Below, in pieces: positions 50,230 through 61,260 of a DNA stretch of 64,000 nt (the stretch's first letter is position 1; every line of letters begins with the position of its first letter). The DNA lies in the NCBI GenBank assembly GCA_963457665.1, contig OY735225.1, positions 6,100,844 to 6,164,843 of the forward strand, written 5' to 3'. Below the pieces are notes generated by a model, which was not told where the DNA came from, did no database searches, and saw only the letters and a list, made by a program, of their open reading frames with translations. The position numbers were made by a program, and so were the translations under genes. The DNA is from Thysanoteuthis rhombus. Lineage: Eukaryota > Mollusca > Cephalopoda > Oegopsida > Thysanoteuthidae.

Positions 50230-50700
50230 GGTAGATCCTTTTGGTTGTAGCGTAGGAGAGAGAAATGGAAAAAAGCAAACAGAGTGAGAGAGAGAGAAAA
50301 TAGGTGGAGATTGAGAGGCGAAATAAAGAGACAGAGAGAGTGAGGAGAGAAGGGGTAAAGAAAGATAAAATAGATAGAAAACGAATAAGAGAGATAGATA
50401 TCGTAGAGAAAAGCGAGAGATGACAAAATGATGAACGGGAAGAACGAGAGAGGGTGACAGAAATAGAGGAAGAAAGTGTATGTCTGTTATTGGGTTGGAA
50501 GATGAAAAAAAAAATTGGGTGGAAGAACGAGAGGTAGAGACAAAGAAAGACAGAAAAGAGAGAGGGTGCGAAAAATATGGAAAGAGAAAGAGAGAGAAGT
50601 GACAAAAAAAAGAAAGTTAGACAGGGTTAGAGGGATACAAAAAAAGGAGAACAGAAAGATAGAGTGAGGCAGTGAAAGAAAAGATCCGGATAAAAAAAGA
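50230..50700. repeat. Purine-rich tract with GAGAGA units
   Basis: The plus strand is mostly A and G, with many GAGAGAGA strings and no long perfect run. The minus frames (81-137 codons, Ser/Leu/Phe) are artefacts. Confidence 0.85.
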
Positions 50701-50770
50701 GCTACCTTGTCTAGCAAACGATTACTCACGAGTTCAATCCTCACCCAGTCCCACTACAAGGGTTTTTTGT
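50701..50770 (+). repeat. Possible tRNA-like fragment
   Basis: CTACCTTGTCTAGCAAACGA and CACGAGTTCAATCCTCACCC look like the anticodon arm and B-box half of a tRNA-derived SINE. No A box visible. Confidence 0.3.
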
Positions 50771-51902
50771 TAGACTAAGCTTAGCGACACATCTGTTACT
50801 GATATACATCTACTAAGTTGGTCTTACCAGAAATTATGAGACCATGCTTGACTGGGTGCCCCAAAACAATGTTTTTTTTTCTAGTCAAGGTTCACCCCAA
50901 AAATATTGACTTTGGCACCCACTAGAAAATGACAGTTAACACCATCAATCCCCGAGAATATGGAGTAGAAAAACCCGTGCATCTGTTGAGAATAACAGAA
51001 TGTAGAGTCACGATAAAAGATATTAGTGCAGAGGACAAAATGGAGGGATGGTATGACTTTCAAAAAGGGGAACCTTAATCAACATCGTTTGGAACTTGCG
51101 TTGATATTTTCTCTCTTTGGGATCCTCGAGAGAAATCCTTCTTTCCACATCTGTAACTATCTCAGCCATTTGTTTTTTTAGTGTTGATCAAGGGGATAAC
51201 AAGTATTTGAACGCTGAACACTGTTTTTTCTTAAAATTCATTTGTAAACATTTTTTACACTCGTAAACGATATACAACAGTTGACTGACTGTGCAAGAAA
51301 TATATAAACCTAAAAAATACATCTGAAATCCTAAGATTTCCTTGAAACTAATATGCTTAAGTCGCTATTGCAGTGAATGGTGGAATTCCAGGTGTTGGTC
51401 GCCTCTTATCCAATTCAGCATATTGCAAAACCTGAAAAACCTCGAAGTTTAACAGAGAGAGAGAAGCTATACGTGAAGTGCAGTCATTGATGGCTGAAGC
51501 CGAAGCCAGCTTGAGGGAACAACTCACTTACTTACTTGATATCTGCAAGGAGACGGGGAAATAATTGAGATACCAGAGTGAACTGAACGGATATATAATT
51601 TGGATAAATCTTAAGAGGAAAGACATCGCCCAGAGAAACAGACAATAGGAAAAACAATGGTGTATTATTTCGTGAAGAAGTGTGTTATTTTTAACTGGCT
51701 TTGAATATGTCGTTTCTTCTGAAAAAAAAACATACAAGCCTGAAAGTCGGAATATAGATGCGCAAGTTTTTTCTTTTCTCTTGACGATTTAGATAGTGCT
51801 GACAAGTTTATCTTCACGATAACATCTGAAACTGAGAAAGTTTTCAAAGCTCTGACAGAACAAAGGACCCACGGATGAAACGTACGTAAGCCATTTAACT
51901 TC

Positions 51903-51905
<3 letters not shown>
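50771..51905. other. No gene recognised
   Basis: Short overlapping frames, no domain and no repeat match. Confidence 0.5.

Positions 51906-51950
<45 letters not shown>
51906..51950. repeat. (TA)n microsatellite at the end of the Penelope-like element
   Basis: About 22 TA units. The Penelope-like 3' end starts at the next base. Confidence 0.95.
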
Positions 51951-51951
<1 letters not shown>

Positions 51952-51955
<4 letters not shown>

Positions 51956-52725
51956 AGTATGGATTGTTACACAAAAACGTTTATGTTTCTGCCTCATTTT
52001 GTGACCACATTTGCGACAAATGATTACGGTTATTTTAGATTCCTATTTAAAGCATCTATTGATAGGGGCGTCTTATTCTAGGTGGTGGGATCTTCCTTAC
52101 ATTCAATCTATATATGTTTATGTTTGCTGGTTAGCTATTGCTTGCTATATTCCCGTTCAATTTGATGGATATGTATGTCTGTCACAAACCAGGAGGATAT
52201 GGTATGGAAGTTTTTGTTATAGGTATGTGGTTGGTCTATCAGTCCTTTTGTGGTATGTTTTTTTTTTACTGAGAGTATTTTACTCTCGCTTAAATCTGTT
52301 CACCGGTGTTAGAGTTCCCTTTTATAAGTTCTTGTTAATTTGATTATAATGGGTTTGGTCTGTTTCTCCATGTCTACAATTATTATTGTGATTTGATCGT
52401 TCTTTCAGGCAGCTCTGTAAATAAAATATCAATGCTTGTTATTTTTAGTGTATTCATATGCAGGTTATTGATTGAGGTTTGTTGATAGAAATTTTAAGCA
52501 GTGCCGGCATTTTAACGCTATTCCATTTTTTGTCTGTTTTATAATTCTGTTTTTTTTTTTTTTTTTTGTTCTATTAGAAAAATCAGGATTTTGGATTTCT
52601 CATTCAAGCATAAGTTGCATGTGGTTTTGATATTAAGGCATATGTGCGTTTGATTCAATATCTTCCATTTTACTATTGGTTTAATATTACTATCACTCAG
52701 TCTCAAATGATGTGTTGACAGTGAA
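51952..52725 (-). mobile_element. Penelope-like element, 3' segment: endonuclease C-terminus, 3' UTR and hammerhead-like end
   Basis: On the minus strand, from 52,694 downwards, the frame reads DSNIKPIVKWKI and CNLCLNEKSKILIF, then CRHCLKFL in another frame near 52,510. These fit the C-terminal part of GIY-YIG-containing Penelope-like proteins (CNLC...EK, then CRH). About 450 bp of non-coding DNA follows, then a hammerhead-like end near 51,960-52,040 (GAAACATAAACG). The segment is repeated in direct orientation at 56,756-57,565. At its other side it abuts the 5' end of the opposite-strand LINE. It is decayed. Confidence 0.65.
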
Positions 52726-52739
52726 ATTATACTGGCCGT

Positions 52740-55172
52740 TCTAGTTGGGTCCTCGGTCCAAAAAAGGCCCTGCCACATCACTTGATTTGGGGATGATGTG
52801 GTCTTACTGCGACTACCCAAATAGTACACCAGGAGAACGCCCGTTTCTGCTTGGCTAACGGTCCCAAAAGGCTTAGCAGCATCTCTTGCTTTGGGTGGAA
52901 ATTATGCGTCCCACCAGCGACCACCCAAATAAAACTTAAACAAAATCACAAAACCTAAACAAAACCTAAAAACCCTCAACAAGAGAACAATGTTATACAT
53001 CAGCAACTACAACGTTAGGACATTCTAAACAGACCCTCTCCTAACCAAGCTAGAAAACAAAATCCAAAACAGAATGAGAAGGCCAAGAGAAAAACTGATA
53101 GAATTGAAAAACAACCATCCTCTCTACAATTACAGAAGAGAGAAAGTGGAACAAACTGGAGAAGGCTTTCTCATCAATAAAGACCTAAAAGACAACGTCG
53201 TAGGCTTTATAGCTATCTCATCTGCATAGCTAGTGTCACCATACAATTCTCAAAGCGGTACAAGCTAAATGTCATCTAAATCTACGCTCCTAATTCGCAA
53301 TCAACCAGAGAAGAAATCAACAACTTTCATGATGACTTGAACTACCTACAAGATACCAAAATATTTTTCAATGTCATCATGGGAGATTTAAATGCACAAG
53401 TAGGACAAGAAAACGAACACTGCGTCGGAGAATTCGGATACAAAAGACGGAACGAGAGAGGTGAATATCTTGTTAACTTTGCAACTGCAAACAACTTCAA
53501 AATCATGAATACATTTTTCAAAAAGAAACCAAATAGAAAATGGACAGTGAAGAGTCTCAACCATGAAACCAAGAATGAAATAGACTATATCCTGACGGAC
53601 TAATGCGACACCATCAATGACAATTAAATTCTGAACTATGTAAACGTAGGAATTGACGATAGAATGGTTAGATTTAAGATGGAAATGAAAAATAAAGACC
53701 ACAAAAGAATGTTCCACAACAAACTGTAAGCACTAAACGTACAAAATGAACTCACCCAACCCCTTCAAGCTAGAATTGAAAAACAGATTTGATATCCTTA
53801 TCGACGAAAACGACACCAACGTCGACGAAACTCTATATTAGAAGCTGCCAATATCTTTAAACCAAGAAACACAGCAACCATTAGCAAAATCTCAGATGGA
53901 AACAGGACACTCATTGAAAAGCGCAACAAACCCCCAACAATCAAAGAATTAAAGAAACCGAACTAAGCAAAACATTGAAGAAGATACTGAAAGAAGACAA
54001 AAGAAAGTATACGACAGCCATCATTGAGATCACTCTCGAAAAACGATGGGGATTTAAAGCTATAAACAAAGCTCTCAGGATAGGCCAGAAACTGATAACT
54101 ACCATATTCGAACCAGTCGGAGACATAACAACAGACAGAGACAGAATCACTGAATGCACCTCAAAGTTTTACCAAGAACCGTACTCATCAAAACATAGAC
54201 AGTATAACAATGACCTGAATACACAAGATGCCAATAATCAGTTCGAGGACTTCCCCGAAGTTACACAATCGGAAGCAATTCAAGCCATCAAACAAACAAA
54301 AAAAAGGAAAAGCCCCTGGATCAGATAACATCACCATTAATCTACTCAAAAAAGCTGGCCAGAGCATCAACAAAAAGCTAGCTATACTATTAAACTTGCA
54401 TGTAAAACGGAGTAAAATCTCAAAAGACTGGAACACTGCAATCATAATGCTTCTACTTAAAAAAAGGACACCCAAAAACCCTCAACAACTACAGCCCTAT
54501 GAACCTACTCAACTGCATATACAAACTTTTTGCAAAAATCCCCACCAACTTGATTACTAAATACTACAACAAAACCAACCACGAGAACAGGCTGGATTTA
54601 GAAGAAGTTACTCGACCATGGACCACCTTCATTCCATAAATCAGCTGAAAGAGGAAGCAGCAGAATACAAGGTGCCACTCGCTGTAGTATTCATAGATTT
54701 CAAGAAGAAGAAATTCTAATGGTCATGAAGGCCATCACCCTACAAGGTGTAGGCCTGTATACGTCAAAGTACTGCAACATATATACAATCACAGCAACTC
54801 TTTCATCTGGCTACTTAAGGACTCTGAACTGATCCAGCTCCAAAAAAGAGTAAGGCAAGGTGATACCAGCTCACCTTGAGATGATCTTCCGAAACCTGGC
54901 CTGGAAAAATAGGTGAATTAAAATAGACGGCGAATATCTGAGCGACCTTAGGTTTGCATGCAACATTGTCCTTTTCGCAATGAACCTACACGACCTCCAA
55001 CTAATGCTAAATGAACTAAACGAAGAAAGCAAAAAAGTCAACCTACACATGACCTTCAGTAAAACGAAATTCATGTGCAACAATTATTTTGAGAAAAAGA
55101 ACATAACTGTCAAGATCAAAGATGCAAAACTCGGCAAGGTAGACAACTACATTTACTTAGGACAACGATTTT
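52740..55172 (+). mobile_element. RTE-type LINE with endonuclease and reverse transcriptase, decayed
   Basis: The 5' part (52,750-52,930) is two diverged units of about 100 bp (CGGTCC...CACCCAAATA), like an RTE 5' UTR dimer. An apurinic-type endonuclease follows: weak blocks from 53,000, then GDLNAQVG at about 53,380, NERGEYL, NTFF and NEIDYILTD by 53,603. Reverse transcriptase blocks are at 54,300 (KAPGSDNITINLL), 54,590 (EQAGFRRSYSTMDHL) and 54,690 (VFIDFKK). LRFACNIVLFA near 54,945 is where ADD is expected, so the catalytic pair is lost. The copy stops at NYIYLGQ near 55,165. The last 0.4 kb seen in other copies is absent. Many stops and shifts make it inactive. It lies inside an opposite-strand Penelope-like element. 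Confidence 0.8.
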
Positions 55173-55189
55173 TTTTTGTTATTGCTTCG

Positions 55190-56755
55190 ATTTTGCTATT
55201 GGATTCGACTTTTTTTGATCATATGTAAAGATTTTTTTGATATAACTGCTAATCTCGAGGTCTTTGGTATATACTGAAATATAACTTTGTTGAATATTGT
55301 TTCATTTGAGGAATTACATATTATTCTAGTTTCTTTTGATTAGGAGAACTTTTTAATGATTTTGTAGGGTTGGTTACCACTAGCAATGATATATTTAATT
55401 ACTAAATTTCAATCTCTATATGTTTTATGGGTGTTATTTTTTAGATTACAATGGATATCTAGATAGAGTTCAATTTCAACATCAGCCTTGATTTGGACTT
55501 CAAAATTCATTCTATCATTCTTCTTATGATGCATTTTTTAAAAATTTTTTACATTTTTGTGCGTTGCTATTTTCTACGCTTAGTCGGCAATCGTCCTGGT
55601 ATCGTCGCATTGTCGTCAACTTTTTTTTTGTGAGGTTATAAAAAACATTCAAACCAATTAGATGCGACATCTCGGCTGAATCGAGACTGTCCATAGAAAC
55701 ATCCAAATTCGTTTTTCTTTGTCCATTGATCTAGGTTGTGGAATAATAAAGCCTTTCTGCAGTGTTTTTATTTTTTCTATTAATCTGCAAGTAAAGATTT
55801 CTTCAAATTCAATGGCTTATCTAGAGATTCCATTGGATATTGAGTGAGTAGAAGTCCATGATGTTGAATTGAACAAAAGCACAAATATTTTTCTTGATAT
55901 ATTATTAATCATCAATAATGATCTCATTGGTATTTATCAATTGGTTTAGTTTTAATTGTTGTTTGATGTTATTGTTCATGTCCTTCAATATGTTCTTACT
56001 AATTTTTCCAGTTTGTGATTTAGTCGGGTTAATGTTTAGTTGTGGGTTTCTTCATGGAGTTATGTTTGTGGACTTTCATGAGTATACATGCATTTTTAAG
56101 GGGGATCCTAACCTACGACTGATATCTGATCCTTCAGTAAGGCCTTTTCCCTTCTTATTTATAATTGTTTCTTGATTTTTTTTTATTGGAATATATATGT
56201 TTTGCATTTCTGTGTGCTGTTATTGTTTAAGAGCTTGTTATTGGCCTGATGGTTGATATCATAATATGTTATTTCACTTATCTCCTTTAATAAGTATATT
56301 GTTAGATTTGTTGATTTGTTCTATTTGCATTTTTTTTATTTTCTATCTGATATGTATTTTTTTTAAAACATGATCTTGGTGATGCTTGTAAGGAAGTCGT
56401 ATTAGCTTTTTTCTAATGATTTGCTATTTGGTGGGCTTTTTGTGTTTTGAAGCCGGGGGAATCTTCTTCTTCGTTTTGTTTGTTGGGTTGGTTGGTGTAA
56501 AAAAAGGGTTTTCCAACTCATGCATCCAATAAACTTTTACATTTTCCCGGTAACCGTATCAGGTAACTGTGTTTGTTGGGGATTGGGATGGGGGTGGCTT
56601 GAAGGAATGTTCGGTGTTAAATTTTCCTATTTATGTTGCTGGTAGAAATAATATCCATAAGAGTGCTCTCCTGGAATATTTGGTTGGGAGCTATAACACC
56701 CCCCAAAAATCGGGGATTCGATATAAGATAACACAATATCAAATGTTTGGTTAGT
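55190..56755 (-). mobile_element. Penelope-like element, reverse transcriptase region, decayed
   Basis: Minus-strand blocks in order: MKVHKHN-type near 56,070, PTKSQTGKIS near 56,020, an NIMDFYSLN block near 55,850 (FDI-DFYPSI motif A of relatives), DVSMDSLDSAEMSHLIGLNV near 55,700, YQDDC near 55,580 (motif C), then LDIHCNLKNNTHK and SNETIFNKV near 55,290. This order is that of a Penelope-like reverse transcriptase with YRDD-type motif C. N-terminal parts towards 56,750 are unclear. The coding region breaks off at the LINE junction. Several frame changes lie between blocks; the copy is dead. Confidence 0.6.
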
Positions 56756-57565
56756 TTATTTCATGAGGTGCTCGGTACAATCAACATTAAACATCAAGTT
56801 GATTTAGATTAGAGCTTAAAATATAATGTAGTAAAGGTTCGCTATGCTAACACTTTTATGTTTTTGCCCTCTTTAAGCTTCTTTAGGCGAATGATTTGGT
56901 TCATTTTAGATTCCTATTCAGGACACTGGGAGTGCAGGTTTAATTTTGCTGGGTGGTTGGATCTTCCTCTAATTTTATTAATTAATGTTTTTTGGGTGAT
57001 TGGCTATTACTTTCTGTATTTTTATTTTATTTAATAGGGATGTTGTGTCTGTGGTTATAAATTACAAACCAAGAGAGTATAGGTGTTTTCATTATCAGTA
57101 TGTGGTTGGTCTATAGGTATGTTTCCCTTCTGAGAGTATTTCATTCTTACTCAAATCTGTTTACTAATGTTAGGGTTTTCTTTTTTATTACCTTAGTTGT
57201 TAATTTGATTATATTGAATTTGGTTTGTTTCCTCGCGTGTAAGATAATTATGGTGATTAAATTGTTCTTTAAAGTGATCCTAGGAATAAGATGTCTATGC
57301 CAGTTATTTTTTTGTATATGCGGGTTATTGAGTTATGTCTGTTGATAGAAATTTTTAGCAGTGCCGGCATTCTGACTGTATTTCATTTTTCTGTTCTATG
57401 ATTTTTTGTTGTTGTTTCATTGGAAAAAATCAGCATTTTTAATTTCTCATTCAGGCTTAAGTGGCATGTGGTTTTAATATTTTGGCATGTATACGTCTGT
57501 TTCAATTTCTCCCATTTTACTATTGGTTTAACTTTACTATAACTCAGTCTCAAATGATATGTTTA
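56756..57565 (-). mobile_element. Penelope-like element, upstream direct copy of the 3' segment
   Basis: Matches 51,952-52,725 along its length in the same orientation: ACTCAGTCTCAAATGAT, TTTTACTATTGGTTTAA, TTTCTCATTCAGGC, CAGTGCCGGCATT, GTTATTGA, TATGTGGTTGGTCTAT and TTTTAGATTCCTATTC on plus, then the hammerhead-like end at 56,836-56,893. Such a direct repeat upstream of the coding region fits the pseudo-LTR and tandem layout known for Penelope-like elements. Confidence 0.65.
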
Positions 57566-58271
57566 CAGTGATGTACTATTTTTATATTTTTTGTTAGTAA
57601 AAGATGATAGATGGTTGACTTATCTCAGTTCAAAGGGTGTTTCTGATATTCCCATCGGATATTCAACTTCTAAGGGTTACTATTGGGTTGATATTTCGGT
57701 TCAGTATACAATATTCGATTGGAGACATTTGTTCGGCATCTGTTTTTTATTTGTACAATTGCAATCTTATTTATTTTTGTACCCTTCGTTTGTATTAAAT
57801 TTAATCACTCTATTGTTATTTTTTTATAAGTTTATTAAGATTTTCCTTACAACCATAGCTAATTTTCAGTTTGTTTCTGTTGATTATTTCACCCTCTTGG
57901 TTGCGCAGGGAGAAGCATATATCATATATTATAAACAAAAAATACAAAAACTGCACATCACTGTCGACATATTTTTGGAGAATAAACGATAGCCACCTTA
58001 AACCAACTGTACAATGGCAAATATCAAAACTAACGCACATGTGCTAGAATACTGAAACCTCGCATTGCCTATGCCTCAATGAAAAATTTGAAAATCGTCA
58101 CTTTTGCCCACAGAATTTTAAAAAAATATTGAAGAGTGAAAATGAAGTAGCGTTAAAGTGTCGGCACCGCTCAAAATTTCATTGGAAAAAAACATAATTC
58201 AACAACCTGCATGTAAGTGTACTTGAAGTCTACCATCGTAACCAACTTATTATCAACAATAGTGGTTGTAG

Positions 58272-58272
<1 letters not shown>
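57566..58272. other. No gene recognised
   Basis: A 133-codon plus frame (57,591-57,992) is hydrophobic, Tyr- and Phe-rich and has no domain. It may be more element-derived DNA upstream of the Penelope-like segment. Confidence 0.4.
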
Positions 58273-58311
<39 letters not shown>

Positions 58312-58312
58312 T
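58273..58312. repeat. (ATT)n microsatellite
   Basis: Thirteen ATT units. Confidence 0.95.
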
Positions 58313-58550
58313 GGAATCTCACACCAGTTGCTTGGTGGTAACCGCTGGAGTTTGAGTGACAGCAAGTCTCCTCAAGTCTCCAGCCCTCCTCTCCTAGTAC
58401 CCATTGGTCGCAGTAATTCTACGATTTACAGTTTCACACCGGTTGCCCAGTGGTTATCACTGAAGGCTGAGTGACAATAAGTCTCCTCAGGTCTTCAGCT
58501 AACGTCTCCTCCCTCTTTCGCATATCATGACAGAGCTACTATTCGTTGCA
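58313..58550. repeat. Tandem duplication, unit about 120 bp
   Basis: Two units share CTCACACCAGTTGC-TTGGTGG (58,318) or TTCACACCGGTTGC-CCAGTGG (58,434), then GAGTGACAGCAAGTCTCCTC. A third fragment (AAGTGACAGCAAGTCATCTA) is at 59,793. The TTGC-CCAGTGGTTATCAC part is tRNA-like. Confidence 0.65.
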
Positions 58551-58611
58551 GTACTTATATCTCTAGCACCTTCCTCAGTATCCATGCAGTTCCCAGTAGT
58601 GCTGTGGTCTG

Positions 58612-58613
58612 TA

Positions 58614-58690
<77 letters not shown>
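58612..58690. repeat. (ATT)n microsatellite
   Basis: About 25 ATT units, at the boundary of an inverted Penelope-like segment. Confidence 0.95.
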
Positions 58691-58692
<2 letters not shown>

Positions 58693-58739
58693 CATAACTC
58701 AAACCACTCTAATAACAACCTGTTCACCTTTTCATAATT

Positions 58740-59215
58740 ATCATAGATATGTAAAATAGACCAAACTTTGAATAAGTAAACTAACAACTAAGGTCATGTG
58801 AGAGTGAACCCCATCCCTGGGAAACAGATTTAAGTAAAACTAAAATACTCTTAGTGAGGGAACATGAAACAAAGAGCTGATGCTTTAACAACGTACTGAT
58901 AAAGAAAATATCAATAGTATTTTCCGCTGATCTATTATTTATAACCACTCAAACGTATAGTAAGTCCACTATGATAAACAGGGAAAAAAACATAACATGC
59001 AATGACCAACTACAAAACAAAATAAAAAAAGACAAAAACCAAAAAATAAAGTTAGAATAAGAGGAAGATCCTACATCCAAGAAAAATAAACTCCCTCAAA
59101 AGGGAACGTCGTAAAAAGAGATCTAAGATATATCAAATTATCCACCTGAAGCCCCAAAAGGCAGAAACATAAACTTGCTTATGTTGCGAATCATCTAACT
59201 CATTATACATACATA
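58740..59215 (+). mobile_element. Penelope-like element, 3' UTR and end, inverted copy
   Basis: In plus orientation it matches the complement of 56,756-57,200: AACAACTAAGGT, AAACAGATTTAAGTAA, AATACTCTTAG, GTACTGATAAAG, TTTATAACCACTC and AGAGGAAGATCCTAC. It ends in CCTGAAGCCCCAAAAGG-CAGAAACATAAAC and ATGTTGCGAATC. It contains no endonuclease coding. Confidence 0.6.
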
Positions 59216-59221
59216 GTAACA

Positions 59222-59350
59222 TAATGGATTGACTTCACAAACATGTTCATGTTTCTGCCCTTTGGGGCTTCTTCAGGCGAATGATTCGATTTATTTGGAT
59301 TATAATTAGGACGTTTAGGGGTTTGCATCTTTTTGGGGGGTATGGGAACC
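59222..59350 (-). mobile_element. Penelope-like element end with the best hammerhead-like motif
   Basis: On the minus strand at 59,285-59,225: ATTCGC, CTGAAGA, a GCCC-x-AAA-GGGC hairpin and GAAAC, followed by an ATGAACATGTTTGTG hairpin. These are the core strands of a type III-like hammerhead (CUGANGA, stem II, GAAA). It faces the plus copy that ends at 59,215, only a few bases away. Confidence 0.55.
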
Positions 59351-59934
59351 TTTGTCTCTATTTATCTTCCTTTTCCTCTTTTTTTTTCTCGTTTACATGT
59401 TGATCTTTCTTTGCATTCTTCAATATGGAAAGTGGATTTCAGACTGGAAGTTATATTTATGTTTCAGGATACAACCAACTCGACTCAGATGAAACATATC
59501 TGAATTGGCAGCACTGTGCAAGGGAAGTAACTAATATTCTAGGCTGCCAATCAGTGACACCAATCCGTGCTAGAGATGCTAGTGCATCTAAAAACAAATA
59601 CTTGACACGAAAGAAACGAAATTAGAATTCTGATCGTTTTTATTTGGAGACGCCTCCAGCAACAACAAATATCTCGTCCCAGAGAGAGAGAAAAAAAACA
59701 GCCGATTTATATTGCATCTAATGTAATTTTCTCATTCTTCTGATGGTGAAGACCAGGTATATAGTATTCTTATTATTGACATTTGGGGATTAAGTGACAG
59801 CAAGTCATCTAAGATTTCACGGATCATCACCAATATTCCTACCTGCTGCAGAAGTGTCTTCTACTGTCACAGTCTCTCTCTCAGGATTTCTATAGAAAGA
59901 AGAGAATGATGTACTACCACAACTACTACTCCTG

Positions 59935-59935
<1 letters not shown>
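59351..59935. other. No gene recognised
   Basis: A 66-codon plus frame (59,425-59,625) has ordinary composition (GSYIYVSGYNQLDSDETYLN) and no domain. Fragment of the 58,313 repeat near 59,793. Confidence 0.4.
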
Positions 59936-59998
<63 letters not shown>

Positions 59999-60130
59999 TA
60001 ATAATCATAATAATTAATAATAACAATAATAATGATGATAATAATAATAATAATAATAATGATGATGATAATAATAATAATAATGATGATAATAATAATA
60101 ATAATGATAATAATAATGATAATAATAAAA
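59936..60130. repeat. (AAT)n microsatellite with GAT variants
   Basis: Nearly 200 bp of AAT with interspersed GAT and CAT units, followed by purine-rich DNA to 60,360 with a smaller (AAT)n at 60,266-60,310. Confidence 0.95.
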
Positions 60131-60464
60131 CAGGCATGAAAGGAGAGAAAGATAAATAATGAAATATTAAAACAATCGAGAAATAAGAATAATGAAGAAA
60201 AAAGAAAATGGAAAAAAGAATAAAGGAGAAAAGGAAAAGTTGTAGAAGGGAGATGAATAAGTTTGTGAATAATAATAATAATAATAAATAATAATAATAA
60301 TAATAATAACAAGGAGAAGAAGAAAAAAAAGGAGAAGAAGAAAAATGATAATAAGAAGAAGTAGGAGGAAGAACTGAAAAACATGCAATGCACACATGCA
60401 AGAATTTTGCTCGATCCCCAAAAGAGACTACAATATATTAGAGGAAAAACAGGAGTCTGAGTCA

Positions 60465-60812
<348 letters not shown>

Positions 60813-61260
60813 CGAAGAAAGAAGAACAAAATCGCTGAGAGGAAAAAAGATATTGATATGAAGGAGAAGAGTAAGAAGAGAAATAGAAGAAAGAGGAAAC
60901 AGGAAAATATAAATAGAAACGTAGCGAGAGAAGAAAGATGAAAAACTTCGAAAAAACGGAGAAGATAGCAAGAGATGATCAATAAAAAAAAGAAAATACA
61001 CAAAAATGAAAAAACAAACGAAGAGAAAGTAAAAGAAAAAAAGGTAAGAGAAGTGTGAAATGTTCATTCATGAAAAATAAAGAGAAAGGAAACAAAGAAT
61101 AAGGAGAGAAAAACACTAGAAGGAGGGAATATACTTCATTTGATAAAAAAAAACCGAAGGAGTAAGAAAAAAAGAAGAATGAAAAACAGAATAAGAGAAA
61201 AAATTTCGAAAGAACAAGAAAGAGATCGATTCAAGAGGACATTTGCAGAATAAAAATATA
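60813..61260. repeat. Purine-rich tract
   Basis: Mostly A and G on plus, AAGAGAAAG-like strings, no perfect unit. Minus frames across it are artefacts. Confidence 0.75.

Noticed and set aside
51952-57565. Direct repeats read as long terminal repeats of an LTR retrotransposon
   Set aside because: The repeats contain endonuclease C-terminal coding and hammerhead-like ends, and the body has Penelope-like reverse transcriptase blocks; no LTR-type gag, protease or integrase was seen.
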